64,000 nucleotides of DNA from Thermatribacter sp048814795 (GCA_048814795.1 CP184673.1:930001-994000); one strand, 5' to 3'. Positions 1 to 8,334 are shown, counted from the stretch's first letter. Notes: generated from the sequence alone by a model not told the origin. Translations and numbers: made by a program.

Positions 1-133
1 AATGGAGAGGAAAGACGAATATCTAACCTGTACCTGTTCTTGAATTTTCTTTACTGGGGCGATACAATGGGCAAAAGTTTACCCACAGGGGGGGATACAT
101 GAGAAGGTAGAATCTTTTTCTCTTTTTGCCTTT

Positions 134-835
134 GTGGAAGGTGCGGGCAGGATTGGATTGATTCTGGCTACCGGGGGTCTCGGAGATAAATCTTTTAACG
201 ATGTTTCCTGTGCAGGAGCTCTCAAAGCTAAAGAGGAGTTGGGAGTGGAGCTCAATTATGTGGAGCCCAAAGCCATTGCTGAGTACGAGGGGTACCAGCG
301 AGATTTTGCCTCTTCAGGGGATTACGAAATCATCGTCTGTGTGGGGTTCGATCAGGCGGATGCTTTGAATAAGATTGCCCGGGAAATCGCCGGCCTGGAA
401 CAGGGATTTCTTTCGGTGATGCTCTGTGCGGCGGCCAATTTTTCCGGACGCCTGAGCTGGGGGTTTGTCTCTGACCATCTGGGACGAAGGAAGTTACTGT
501 GGCTCGCCTTTGTCATCCAGGCGGTGATTTTCTTCCTCTTCGAGCAAATGACCAACCTGGCACTTCTTTTAATAGCCAAGTCCGGGGTGGGATTCACCTT
601 TGGAGGGATGCTGGCCTTCTTTCCAGCCATCTGCGCTGACTATTTCGGACTTCAGAACCTGGGTCTCAACTACGGCATTCTTTTCACCGCCTGGGGAGTG
701 GGCGGGGTGATCGGTCCACTTCTTGGAGGCCTGATTCGCGACCTCACCGGGGCACATACCCTGAGCTTTTTCCTCTTCGGATGCGCAAGCACTTTGGGAA
801 TCATCCTGGTAATGCTCCTCAAACCCAGAGAATAA
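134..835 (+). pseudogene. BMP-family lipoprotein / MFS transporter chimera
   Basis: One open frame joins two unrelated families. Residues 1 to about 87 match the N-terminal lobe of BMP/PnrA-type substrate-binding proteins (LATGGLGDKSFND near residue 11, then IIVCVGFDQADAL). From about residue 88 (near base 398) the protein is the C-terminal six helices of a major facilitator of the oxalate/formate type, including SDHLGRRKLLW, the loop motif between helices. The first lobe lacks a signal peptide and the rest of the binding fold, and the MFS part lacks helices 1 to 6, so neither function should survive. The frame is open back to base 44, but I see no convincing ribosome binding site before the GTG at 134. 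Best read as a deletion that fused two genes; a misassembly is the alternative. Confidence 0.7.
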
Positions 836-848
836 AGGAGTGAACCTG

Positions 849-2594
849 GTGTTCTGGAAGCGTTTTCCGGTGGTTTTCCTGTTTGCCATGCTGCTTTTCC
901 TTTTCCGGGGAAATGCGGTTTTTCCCCAGACCCTGGGAGTATGGGTGGACGTGAAAAGTATCCCCACCACCCGGGAAGGGATTGTGGACCTGGTAGCGCA
1001 GCTGCATGGAGCCCGTTTTGACACCATTTTCCTGGAGTCCTTCTATAATGGCAAGACCGTTTACCCCTCCCCGTTTCTGGCTTCCTTAGGTCTTCCCCCG
1101 CAAATGGAAACCTTCGCCCAGGTCCAAATCGACCCTCTCCGGATTTTCCTCGACGCAGCACACCGGCGGGGGATGGAAGTCCATGCCTGGTTCCACATGT
1201 TTTACATCAGCCGTAACGAACCGGGAGCAATCCTCTCCCGTTTCCCCCACTGGGCAGTCCTCAGTAAAGAGGGAAAACCGGGATACGAGAGCGGTACCAA
1301 CTTCCTCTTCTGGCTCTGCCCCATGGAAGAAGAGGTAGAACAATTCTACCGGGGACTTCTTGAAGAACTGGCGGAACGCTACGACCTCGATGGCATCCAG
1401 TTTGATTACTTCCGTTTTCCCGAACCGACTCTTGCCGATACCTGTTACGCCGAAAAGCACCGCCGAGTATTCCTGGAAAGATACGGTGTAGATCCCATAA
1501 CCATTGACCCTTTAAAAGACGGAGAGTCTTTCCAGGCGTGGATTCGTTTCCGGAGCAACCGTCTCACCGAGCTGGCCCGGAATCTCACCACAAGTCTCAA
1601 GGAAAAATACCCCCGCCTGCAGCTTTCCTGTGCCGTGAAGCCCCTGGGTTTTCCCATGCAACGGTATCCGGGTTCTCTCCAGGACTGGCCCCGCTGGGCA
1701 GAAGAGGGACTTTTTGACTTTCTCGTTCCCATGACCTATAGTTCCCGTCCGGCCGAATTCGAGGGAATGCTTCTCTGGGCAAAGACCTTCGCCCCGGATA
1801 TACCCCTTCTGGCCGGAGTCTGGACCGTAAACCTGAGTATCGCCACCGTCTTGGAAGAAATGGAGAGATCCCGGAAATACCCCTTAAAGGGACTGGTGCT
1901 CTTTGCCTATCCCTATCTTACCGAAGAGACCCTGCAAGCGCTCTCTGCTTGGAAACCGGAAGAAACCCCCAAGCGCCCCATCCCCCCCGTTTCTTTCTAC
2001 CGGGAAAACGCCCGGACTGTAAGCGCTCGCTTTACCCGGGAAGAAATGACGGTGGACGGAAAATTGACCGAAAAAACCTGGCAGGAAATCCCTTTCGAAG
2101 GTTCCTTTGTCCTTCTGACCGGTGGCACCAGCGAGAAGAAAAGCGAAGTGGCAGTGCGATACGACGAAGAGAACCTCTACCTTGCTCTGCGCTTCGAGCA
2201 ATTTCCCAAACGGGAAAACCGTTTCCTCCAGCACGACCAGCCGGTTTTCTATGAGGATTCCGCCGAAGTCTACCTTGATCCTTTCAGCAACGAAGGCATC
2301 TTCTATCAGCTGGCCGTCAACCGTAGCGGCAGTCTCTACGACTCCTTTTCCCTCACCGGTCCCTCCTGGAACGGTAACTGGACGGTGGGTATCAGCGAAG
2401 ATGGAGACACTTTAACTGTGGAAATCGCCATTGCTTTTGCGGACCTCAGGGTGAAAAAACCGGCCGAAGGGGAAACCTGGGGAATCAACTTCTACCGGAA
2501 CGAACCACAGGACAACCTCTTCAGCGCCTTCTCTCCGGTACCGGGGGTCTATGCTGCAGCGACCCTCCTTGGAAAACTCCGGTTTGAAAAATAG
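849..2594 (+). CDS. GHL10-type glycoside hydrolase-like protein with CBM9-like C-terminal domain
   Basis: Exported or membrane-anchored protein of about 580 residues. A hydrophobic N-terminal segment (FPVVFLFAMLLFLF) is followed by a TIM-barrel domain of the GHL10 (PF02638) family, with GVWVDVKS at the first strand, VHAWFHMFYIS and the conserved GIQFDYFRFP strand, then FLVPMTYSS. From about residue 385 a second domain (EEMTVDGKLTEKTWQEIP, then VAVRYDEENLYLALRFEQ) matches the CBM9-like/DOMON carbohydrate-binding fold. GHL10 proteins are thought to act on polysaccharides or cell-wall glycans; the substrate is not known here. The longest frame begins at GTG 840, but AAAGGAG at 834-840 fits GTG 849 (8-nt spacing) better. 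It is the only clearly intact gene in the first 4 kb. Confidence 0.8.
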   Translation: MFWKRFPVVFLFAMLLFLFRGNAVFPQTLGVWVDVKSIPTTREGIVDLVAQLHGARFDTIFLESFYNGKTVYPSPFLASLGLPPQMETFAQVQIDPLRIFLDAAHRRGMEVHAWFHMFYISRNEPGAILSRFPHWAVLSKEGKPGYESGTNFLFWLCPMEEEVEQFYRGLLEELAERYDLDGIQFDYFRFPEPTLADTCYAEKHRRVFLERYGVDPITIDPLKDGESFQAWIRFRSNRLTELARNLTTSLKEKYPRLQLSCAVKPLGFPMQRYPGSLQDWPRWAEEGLFDFLVPMTYSSRPAEFEGMLLWAKTFAPDIPLLAGVWTVNLSIATVLEEMERSRKYPLKGLVLFAYPYLTEETLQALSAWKPEETPKRPIPPVSFYRENARTVSARFTREEMTVDGKLTEKTWQEIPFEGSFVLLTGGTSEKKSEVAVRYDEENLYLALRFEQFPKRENRFLQHDQPVFYEDSAEVYLDPFSNEGIFYQLAVNRSGSLYDSFSLTGPSWNGNWTVGISEDGDTLTVEIAIAFADLRVKKPAEGETWGINFYRNEPQDNLFSAFSPVPGVYAAATLLGKLRFEK

Positions 2595-2604
2595 TCCTGA
2601 AAAA

Positions 2605-2651
2605 CACCTATGGGGAGCTACCTTTAGCGGAAAAGTAGCTCCCCATAGGTG
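2605..2651 (+). terminator. 17-bp perfect stem-loop after the GHL10 gene
   Basis: CACCTATGGGGAGCTAC at 2605-2621 pairs perfectly with its complement at 2635-2651 across a 13-nt loop. It starts 10 bases after the stop codon, so it probably ends or protects the GHL10 transcript. There is no T-run directly after it (TAAGGAGGGGATTTTT), so intrinsic termination is not certain; a small mobile repeat is the alternative. Confidence 0.55.
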
Positions 2652-2720
2652 TAAGGAGGGGATTTTTGCTATTCAGATGTCTCACTCACAACTTCCAAAA
2701 CATATATATAAGGGGCGTTT

Positions 2721-3022
2721 TTATTTTGTCAATGCTCCTCCCAAAAATTTCTTAAAAAATTTGTTTAATTTACTTCCCCCTCTCTTCCTGAGCATCTTTG
2801 AGTAACCGGGAAAGTGTTCCACGGTGAGGTCCATCTGGGTTTCGTTATAGAGCTTTGTTTCCCCACCCTGGCGAACGAAGTTCCGGTAATGGATGCGGAA
2901 AACACCGGGGGAAATCCCCCGGGCGTTATCCACCACCTCCACCCAGTAGCGTTTATCATCATAGCCGAAAACCTCCCGGGCCCGGGTGGAATCCAGGCTC
3001 CTGGAAACCGGAGAGATGGAAG
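2721..3022 (-). pseudogene. C-terminal fragment of an unrecognised protein
   Basis: The minus strand holds an open stretch with protein-like composition (VFGYDDKRYWVEVVDNARG, then VFRIHYRNFVRQGGETKLYN) that runs from an in-frame stop near 3023. It has no start codon with a ribosome binding site and sits head-on against the DUF2207 remnant that begins at 2986. I do not recognise the family. It is most likely the surviving 3' end of a gene cut at the same breakpoint as its neighbour. Confidence 0.35.
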
Positions 3023-3423
3023 TTCACGAAACCATAAGTTACCGGATGCGCAAGCCCTTCCGTGGGGTATTCCGGGAAATTCCCCCGGCCCGGTATGAGG
3101 TGATGGAAGGGGTGAACTTGTGGACCGAGGACCTCGAAACCCAGGAGGTGGAGCTTACCCCCCTTCCCCGGGGAGGATTCTCGGCCCGGGTGTGGCTGGT
3201 GCCCCGGGAGGTTTTCGAGAGGGAGAGTCCCCATCCCTATTTCTATCATCCCCGTATCTACCTGATGGGCAGCAATTTTTATGGCCTGCACACTGTTGCC
3301 GCATCCACCATCGCCAGATCCCAGGCCCGCTCCCACTCTGGAGGCTTCGGAAGAGGAGGATTTTCCGGCGGCGCCGGTGGCTTCGGGGGTGGCTCCGGTG
3401 GAGGTCGAGGAGGTGCTTTCTGA
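2986..3423 (+). pseudogene. DUF2207 membrane protein remnant with internal deletion
   Basis: The N-terminal part (GEMEVHETISYRMRKPFRGV, then FREIPPARYEVMEGV) matches the start of the extracellular domain of DUF2207 proteins, which are normally 500-650 residues with several membrane helices. The last third jumps directly to the family's usual C-terminal tail: ASTIARSQARSHSGGF followed by a Gly-rich run ending GGAF. All membrane segments between the two are missing, and there is no signal peptide at the front. The frame is kept across the join, so this looks like a clean internal deletion plus loss of the true start. Not expected to function. Confidence 0.6.
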
Positions 3424-3482
3424 GAGTATAGGGTTAGTGTAAATTTATTGTAGGTGTTCTTCAGAGAGAAAGGAGTACAAAA

Positions 3483-3555
3483 AACCTCACCATCCAGAGT
3501 ACGTGGTATAAGTCTTGTTGGATAACAACCAAAGGAATACTCTGGAGGTGAGGTT
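3483..3555 (+). repeat. Inverted repeat 5' of the ISLre2-like remnant
   Basis: AACCTCACCATCCAGAGTA (3483-3501) and TACTCTGGAGGTGAGGTT (3538-3555) are complementary apart from one bulged base, across a 36-nt loop. The right arm supplies the GGAGGTGAGG ribosome binding site just before the GTG of the transposase remnant, so in an intact element the stem could hide that site and limit transposase translation. It may also mark the left end of the element. Confidence 0.5.
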
Positions 3556-3558
3556 CTG

Positions 3559-4149
3559 TGAATATGGTACAACAAATTCTCAAGGGGTTCCAGAGGATTC
3601 TGGAATTATCCCTCCACTTTCTGGAGAAGAGTATGGATTTCCAGGAGTTTGAGGAGAAGCTCTGGTAGACCATGAACACCATCCTCACCCTTTTTGGGGA
3701 TGTCACCTACGGGAGAACCTACTACAAGCACAAAGGCACCAGAGAATACCTGCACCTTCTGGATGACCAGATTGCTTTCAGGAAGAAGAGGAGGGGATCG
3801 ATCCCCTCCTGGAAGCCCTGGTTCTTAAGAAGGCCACAGAGCTCTCCTACCAGAAAGCGGGGAGAGAAATCCTTCCCCAAAATCAGGAATGTATTGTCAG
3901 TCCTGAGGTGGTGAAGAGGCTGGTCCATAATTTAAGAAAGGATGAAAAGAAGGAAGAAGAGATTCCGGAGAAGAAGCGGAAACCAGGAAAGAAGCTCCCC
4001 CCTTCACCCTTTCCCCTGAAACCATAAAGCAAGAGAAGGAGAGAGGAAGAGCAGTTTTCCGGGAAATCTATAACCACATCCCGGTGATGCGAGAACCGGT
4101 GAGTGCTTTGCGTATGACCCTCAAAGCCCTGACCCAGGATATGTCCTGA
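3559..4149 (+). pseudogene. ISLre2 (UPF0236) family transposase, degenerate
   Basis: Fragments in several frames together resemble an ISLre2-type transposase. The N-terminal helix is VNMVQQILKGFQRILELSLH, interrupted by a TAG at 3667. This is followed by TLFGDVTYGRTYYKHKGTRE, the characteristic family segment, and LDDQIAF, then a frameshift into LVLKKATELSYQKAGREI and a lysine/glutamate-rich stretch. The last piece ends MREPVSALRMTLKALTQDMS at 4149. At least one nonsense codon and two frameshifts, and a total length near one third to one half of a full transposase, show a dead copy. It lies at the border between the scarred 5' region and the intact IclR cluster. Confidence 0.65.
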
Positions 4150-4273
4150 ATTCCTGTGATATGAAAGACTGCAATCTGGATGAGTGCGGGAAAAGAATGA
4201 AGAAATGGAGAAATGGAGAGGGTTTTAAAAAATATCCCTACAATAAGTTGACGCTATCAACCTACGTATTTTC

Positions 4274-4302
4274 TTGACAAGGTTTATCTCGTGTTTTATA
4301 AT
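4274..4302 (+). promoter_or_regulatory. Consensus sigma-70/A promoter for the IclR gene
   Basis: TTGACA at 4274-4279 and TATAAT at 4297-4302 are both perfect consensus hexamers with the ideal 17-bp spacer. Transcription would start near 4309, giving a leader of only about 20 nt. A promoter this strong normally needs repression, which fits the palindrome immediately downstream. Confidence 0.8.
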
Positions 4303-4320
4303 TCTACAAAGAAGAATAGC

Positions 4321-4337
4321 ATTCCATAATGTGGAAT
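4321..4337 (+). promoter_or_regulatory. Putative IclR operator overlapping its own start codon
   Basis: ATTCCATAATGTGGAAT is an inverted repeat (ATTCCA, 5-nt centre, TGGAAT) lying 18 bp after the -10 box and covering the ATG at 4329. TTCCA/TGGAA half-sites resemble those reported for IclR-family regulators. Inference: the IclR protein represses its own strong promoter by binding here. Confidence 0.5.
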
Positions 4338-5147
4338 AAAGAAATGGTGGGGACTGCAACAAAGGTGAAGAAGGAACCTAATTATCCTATCAAGGTTTTG
4401 AACAAGGCTTTTTCCATTGTTGATCTCCTGTTTGAGGAAGGCTCGCCCCTGGGTGTGGCTGATTTGAGCAGCAGGTTAGGCGTGAGTGCAAGCACGGTGC
4501 ACAGGATATTGGATACTCTAAAGTTCTGGGGATACGTGGATCAAGATCCCAAAACTCAGGCATATACTCTTGGCTTCAGGTTTGTAGAGCTGGGAATGGC
4601 TAAGTTGCGCCAGATAGATTGGCTGAAAGAAAGCGCCCATCTGGTGAGGGAGTTACGGAATTCTACCAGGGAAACAGTGCACGTGAGTGTTTTAGCCGAT
4701 GGAGAGGTATTGTGCGTGATGAAAGAGGAATCTCCTCGCACTATTAAAATGAGTTCTTATGTTGGCAAACGGGGGCCACTTCACTGTACTGCAAGTGGAA
4801 AAATCCTTCTTGCGCATCTCCCTCAAGAAGAGAGAAGAAGAATAATCGAGAAAAAAGGATTACCCCGCTTTACTGCTACTACGATAGTAGAGGAAAGCGC
4901 ACTCGAACAAGAACTTGATAGGATCAGAAGACAAGGTTTTGCCCTTGATCGAGGAGAACATGAGGAAGAGGTTCACTGCATAGCTGCGCCTATTAAAAAC
5001 CATGTTGGAGAAGTAATAGCCGCTCTTAGTGTTTCTGGTCCGTCTTTCAGGATCCACGCCGAGAATCCCAGTTCCTCTTTAGTTGAGATGGTAATTTCAA
5101 CCGCACGGAAAGTGTCCGAGCGGTTGGGATACAAAAAAAACCTATAA
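4329..5147 (+). CDS. IclR family transcriptional regulator
   Basis: Full-length IclR protein (272 residues). An N-terminal winged helix-turn-helix spans about residues 22-85 (GVADLSSRLGVSASTVHRIL is the recognition region). The C-terminal effector domain follows, with the family signature GKRGPLHCTASGKILLAHLP near residues 140-160 and ALDRGEHEEEVHCIAAPI near 205. It stands at the head of a sugar-acid catabolic cluster on the same strand and probably controls it in response to a pathway intermediate. The start is uncertain: ATG 4329 and ATG 4344 are in frame, and neither has a good Shine-Dalgarno sequence, perhaps because the operator occupies that place. Confidence 0.9.
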   Translation: MWNKEMVGTATKVKKEPNYPIKVLNKAFSIVDLLFEEGSPLGVADLSSRLGVSASTVHRILDTLKFWGYVDQDPKTQAYTLGFRFVELGMAKLRQIDWLKESAHLVRELRNSTRETVHVSVLADGEVLCVMKEESPRTIKMSSYVGKRGPLHCTASGKILLAHLPQEERRRIIEKKGLPRFTATTIVEESALEQELDRIRRQGFALDRGEHEEEVHCIAAPIKNHVGEVIAALSVSGPSFRIHAENPSSSLVEMVISTARKVSERLGYKKNL

Positions 5148-5161
5148 AGGGGGAGGTTTAT

Positions 5162-5200
5162 ATGAAGAAGAGTTTGTTTTTGGTCTTTTGTGTTTTGTAG
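5162..5200 (+). CDS. Short leader ORF or truncated signal peptide
   Basis: A strong ribosome binding site (AAAGGGGGAGG) precedes ATG at 5162, which opens a 12-codon frame, MKKSLFLVFCVL, ending in TAG. The peptide looks exactly like the start of a binding-protein signal sequence. It may be the beginning of an older binding-protein gene deleted up to the present one at 5258, or a translated leader. It sits just before an inverted repeat at 5209-5235. Confidence 0.35.
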   Translation: MKKSLFLVFCVL

Positions 5201-5208
5201 TTGTGTAG

Positions 5209-5235
5209 TTTTGTAGTTTGATTAAGACTACAAAA
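5209..5235 (+). promoter_or_regulatory. Inverted repeat before the binding-protein gene
   Basis: TTTTGTAGT (5209-5217) and ACTACAAAA (5227-5235) form a perfect 9-bp repeat with a 9-nt loop, ending 22 bases before the start of the binding-protein gene. It could be an operator for the IclR protein or a small RNA hairpin protecting the downstream message. The repeated TTTGTAGTT unit also occurs twice just upstream. Confidence 0.4.
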
Positions 5236-5257
5236 ATCTTGATAAGGAGGGTAGCGT

Positions 5258-6517
5258 ATGAGGTATCGAGTCTTAGGGTTTATTATAGCTGTAATGTTTT
5301 TGGTCTGCGTGCTTGGTATTGCGGGAAGTTATGGTAGAGAACAAGTTGTGCTCAAGCTTATAAGCACTCCTACTGGTGCTCCAGAGGTGTTTAAGGAGGT
5401 AGTAGCAGATTTTGAGGCAAAAACCGGTATAAGAGTGAAAGTGCTAACAATGCCCTATCACTCGTTGCGAGAGAAAGTGACGATAACTCTCCAGGGAGAT
5501 CCTGGCGCTTATGACGTTCTTGTAACTCCTGGTGAGTGGCTTGCGGGATGGGTTGAGGCCGGTTACTTAGTACCTGTCGGAGAGGTAGGACATGTTGACA
5601 CAACTGACTTTCTTGAATCAGCGCTCGAGCTATTCACCTATGAAGATAAACTTTACACTGTACCTTATTACAACAACGTACAGGTAATGTTTTATCGTAG
5701 AGATCTCTTTGAGGAAAAAGGCCTTACGGTGCCAACAGAGTGGAAGGAATTTGCAGAGGTGGCAAAAAAACTAACTCTGGACGTCGATGGTGATGGGAAG
5801 GTAGACGTATACGGTGCAATGGTTCCTGGTGCTCCTACTGGTCACTTGGCATCAGAATTTACCCAGATGGTGTGGTCATTTGGGGGAGATATTCTTGACA
5901 AAGAAAAACGCCCTGTCTTTAATGATAAAGCTGGAATTGAGGCTCTACAATTTCTAAAAGACCTTTGTTATACTTACAAAGTAGTTCCACCTTGGTTTTT
6001 GGAAATGCGAGTTGATACCGCTCAAGAAGACTTTATACGAGGCATTCTCGCTACTTGTTACCACTATCCTTCCTTTGTACCGATTGTTAGTAATCCTGAT
6101 AAATCTGCAGTTCATGATAAGTGGGCAGTTGCTCCGAGACCAGGGATTGCATTAGGTAGTGGCTGGAGTTTTGGTCTGACCAGGGGATCTAAATTCAAGG
6201 AAGAAGCTTTCGAGTTGGTTCAATATATTACTACTCCTGAAAATCTCAAGAAGATCCTCATCGAAAGCGGTTTGCTTGTCTCGAGACCTTCAATTCTTTC
6301 CAGTGCTGAAGTGGCTGAGTTTAACCCCTTGGTTACTACCTTTTATGAAGCACTTCTTCACAGTAAGCCTTATCCTCCTGCTAGTATTTCAGAATGGGCT
6401 CAGGTTGAAAGTATCATTTATACTGAAGTGAATAAAGCCTTGGCAGAGGTAAAGACAGTTGAAGAAGCGTTAACCGATGCGGAAAAGCAGATTTTAGAAG
6501 TGTTGGGAAGTAGGTAA
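5258..6517 (+). CDS. ABC transporter sugar-binding protein (family 1)
   Basis: Periplasmic or lipid-side substrate-binding protein of the MalE-like solute-binding family 1, 419 residues. A signal peptide covers about residues 1-25 (VLGFIIAVMFLVCVLGIAGS). Family landmarks include VVADFEAKTGIRVKVL, YDVLVTPGEWLAGWVEAGYL and VPYYNNVQVMFYRRDLFEEK. GATAAGGAGGGTAGCGT gives a strong ribosome binding site for ATG 5258. It feeds the two permeases downstream; the cargo is unknown, but the enzymes of the cluster suggest a sugar acid or modified hexose. No lipobox cysteine is evident at the cleavage region. Confidence 0.9.
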   Translation: MRYRVLGFIIAVMFLVCVLGIAGSYGREQVVLKLISTPTGAPEVFKEVVADFEAKTGIRVKVLTMPYHSLREKVTITLQGDPGAYDVLVTPGEWLAGWVEAGYLVPVGEVGHVDTTDFLESALELFTYEDKLYTVPYYNNVQVMFYRRDLFEEKGLTVPTEWKEFAEVAKKLTLDVDGDGKVDVYGAMVPGAPTGHLASEFTQMVWSFGGDILDKEKRPVFNDKAGIEALQFLKDLCYTYKVVPPWFLEMRVDTAQEDFIRGILATCYHYPSFVPIVSNPDKSAVHDKWAVAPRPGIALGSGWSFGLTRGSKFKEEAFELVQYITTPENLKKILIESGLLVSRPSILSSAEVAEFNPLVTTFYEALLHSKPYPPASISEWAQVESIIYTEVNKALAEVKTVEEALTDAEKQILEVLGSR

Positions 6518-6537
6518 GCTATATTTCAGGTTTTCCT

Positions 6538-6588
6538 AAATCTGCGGAGTAGGAGGGTCTGTGAAGACTTTTTCTGCTCCGCAGATTT
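6538..6588 (+). terminator. Intercistronic stem-loop between binding protein and permease
   Basis: AAATCTGCGGAG at 6538-6549 pairs perfectly with CTCCGCAGATTT at 6577-6588, across a 27-nt loop, with no T-run. It lies between the stop of the binding protein and the first permease. Such structures usually block 3' exonucleases or partly terminate, so that binding protein is made in excess over permease. Confidence 0.6.
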
Positions 6589-6607
6589 GGTGAAGGGGGT
6601 ATGACGT

Positions 6608-7483
6608 GTGACCAGAAAAGCAAAGAGTAGGTTATTTCCGATATTCCTGCTCTTACCGAGTTTGTTGTTTATGGGGTTTGTTGCGTTTTTCCCCCTTGGA
6701 TATTCCTTCTTCTTAAGTCTAAACCGTTGGAATCTCCTAAGAGCTTTTGAAGGAATGAAGTTTGTTGGTTTAGGAAATTATCTAGCTTCGCTGAGAGACG
6801 CGACTTTCTTAAATTCCCTTGAAGTTACTTTAGAGTTTGTGTTTTTAGTTGTGCTTTTAGAATTTTTTCTCGGGCTTCTTCTTGCGGTTTTCCTCTATTA
6901 CTCCTCAGGGGCGACAGGGATATTCAGAAGTGTTTACCTGTTGCCAGTTTCTGCAACTCCCGTTGTTGCAGCGCTGGCATGGCGGTGGATGTATCATCCT
7001 CGAGCAGGAATCATATCTTTCCTCTTTAGCTTCATAGGGTTAGAACCACCACTCTTTTTAAGCGATCCCAACCTGTCTTTAATGGCAGTTATACTGGTGG
7101 ACGTTTGGAAGCATACTCCTTTTGTAACACTTGTGTTGCTTGCTGGTCTTCTTGGGGTGCCTCAGAGTACCTGTGAAGCAGCCCGCGTAGACGGGGCTTC
7201 TGAGAATCAACTCTTTTTCCATATTGTTCTTCCTCAGCTCAAGCCAGTTATATTGGTGGTTCTGCTTATTAGAACGATGGATGCTTTCAAAACCTTTGAT
7301 ACTGTATGGATGCTTACTCAGGGTGGTCCTGCAGAAACAACTAACTTACTCAGCATTCTTATCTACAAAACTGCTTTTCAGTTTTTTGAAATGGGGAAAG
7401 CGACGTCTTACTCTTGGCTTATGCTTGGTGTTATAGGTTTAATAGCTCTGCTTTACCTCAAAGTCTCTAACAGGGGGGCGTGA
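6608..7483 (+). CDS. ABC sugar permease, MalF-like
   Basis: Inner-membrane permease of 291 residues with about six helices. It carries the cytoplasmic EAA loop (CEAARVDGASENQLFFHIVL) that docks the ATPase. GTG 6608 is preceded by GGGGG with 8-nt spacing; the ATG at 6601 is in another frame and opens only a few codons. The gene pairs with the MalG-like permease that begins three bases after its stop. No ATPase gene is present in the cluster, so a shared MsmK/UgpC-type ATPase encoded elsewhere must power it. Confidence 0.9.
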   Translation: MTRKAKSRLFPIFLLLPSLLFMGFVAFFPLGYSFFLSLNRWNLLRAFEGMKFVGLGNYLASLRDATFLNSLEVTLEFVFLVVLLEFFLGLLLAVFLYYSSGATGIFRSVYLLPVSATPVVAALAWRWMYHPRAGIISFLFSFIGLEPPLFLSDPNLSLMAVILVDVWKHTPFVTLVLLAGLLGVPQSTCEAARVDGASENQLFFHIVLPQLKPVILVVLLIRTMDAFKTFDTVWMLTQGGPAETTNLLSILIYKTAFQFFEMGKATSYSWLMLGVIGLIALLYLKVSNRGA

Positions 7484-7486
7484 GCG

Positions 7487-8326
7487 TTGAGGAAACTATG
7501 GAGAGAACCCCAATGGCGAAAATTACCCGCTCTTTTTGTGCTGATTTTTTTTGCGGTTTACTTTGTTTTTCCTGTTTACTGGATAGCTGCTTCCTCTTTT
7601 AAAGCAGAAGCTCAGATGTTTGCCATTCCTCCTGCATGGTTGTTTAAGCCCACTGTAGTTCATTATGGGGAGTTTCTGGCAGTAATTGACAATTTGTATT
7701 CTCTAAGAAACAGTTTGATTGTCGCCCTTTTAAACACCTTCCTTTCGATGTTGTTAGGAACGCTCGCTGCTTATTCTCTTTCCAGATTTCGATTCAGAGG
7801 GTGGGGATTGTTCCAGGGATTCGCTCTCTTTTTAAGAATGATACCCCCTATAGCCATAGCACTTCCTCTTTTCTTGCTAGTGCGTAAGGTAGGGCTTTAC
7901 GACACGCACCTTGCTTTGGCCTTAGGCACCATGATGTTTACCCTTCCATTCTCCATATGGATGATGAAGGGTTTTTTTGATGGGTTGCCGCGCGAAATAG
8001 AGGAAAGCGCTTTGATTGATGGATGCAGCTACCTTGGGGTAATAGTGAGGATTGTTGCTCCACTCTCGGTGACCAGCATTTTGGTAACCAGTGTGTTTTG
8101 TTGGTTTTATACATGGAATGAATTTCTCTATCCATTAGTTTTGGCTGAGAGTAATGCAAAGACTGTAACAGTTGTTATTAGCGAATTTCTCCTTCCGAGC
8201 GGGGAAATTCGATGGGGGCAAATGTTTGCGTCTGGAACAATAGTGATGTTTCCAGCTATTGCGTTTGGCCTTTTGGTTAGGAGATACTTTATTCAGGGGA
8301 TAACACTAGGCTCCGTGAGAGAATAG
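7487..8326 (+). CDS. ABC sugar permease, MalG-like
   Basis: Second permease subunit of the importer, 279 residues, six predicted helices, with the EAA loop EESALIDGCSYLGVIVRIVA and the family C-terminus RYFIQGITLGSV. Translation starts at TTG 7487, supported by a GGGGGG block eight bases upstream inside the end of the previous gene. It is translationally coupled to the MalF-like gene. The reading frame looks intact. Confidence 0.9.
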   Translation: MRKLWREPQWRKLPALFVLIFFAVYFVFPVYWIAASSFKAEAQMFAIPPAWLFKPTVVHYGEFLAVIDNLYSLRNSLIVALLNTFLSMLLGTLAAYSLSRFRFRGWGLFQGFALFLRMIPPIAIALPLFLLVRKVGLYDTHLALALGTMMFTLPFSIWMMKGFFDGLPREIEESALIDGCSYLGVIVRIVAPLSVTSILVTSVFCWFYTWNEFLYPLVLAESNAKTVTVVISEFLLPSGEIRWGQMFASGTIVMFPAIAFGLLVRRYFIQGITLGSVRE

Positions 8327-8334
8327 TTTTTGTT

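Noticed and set aside
1..133. Coding remnant at the left window edge
   Set aside because: A short frame reads LYLFLNFLYWGDTMGKSLPT but is too short to assign; it may belong to a gene lying outside the window.
569..1161. Long minus-strand frames under the MFS and GHL10 genes
   Set aside because: They lie opposite well-conserved plus-strand protein sequence and have no recognisable domains.
2605..2651. Hairpin as insertion-sequence end
   Set aside because: No matching second copy or target duplication seen in the window; position right after a stop codon favours a transcript-end role.
3279..3575. Proline-rich minus-strand reading frame
   Set aside because: It is the complement of the Gly-rich DUF2207 tail; no ribosome binding site and low-complexity sequence only.
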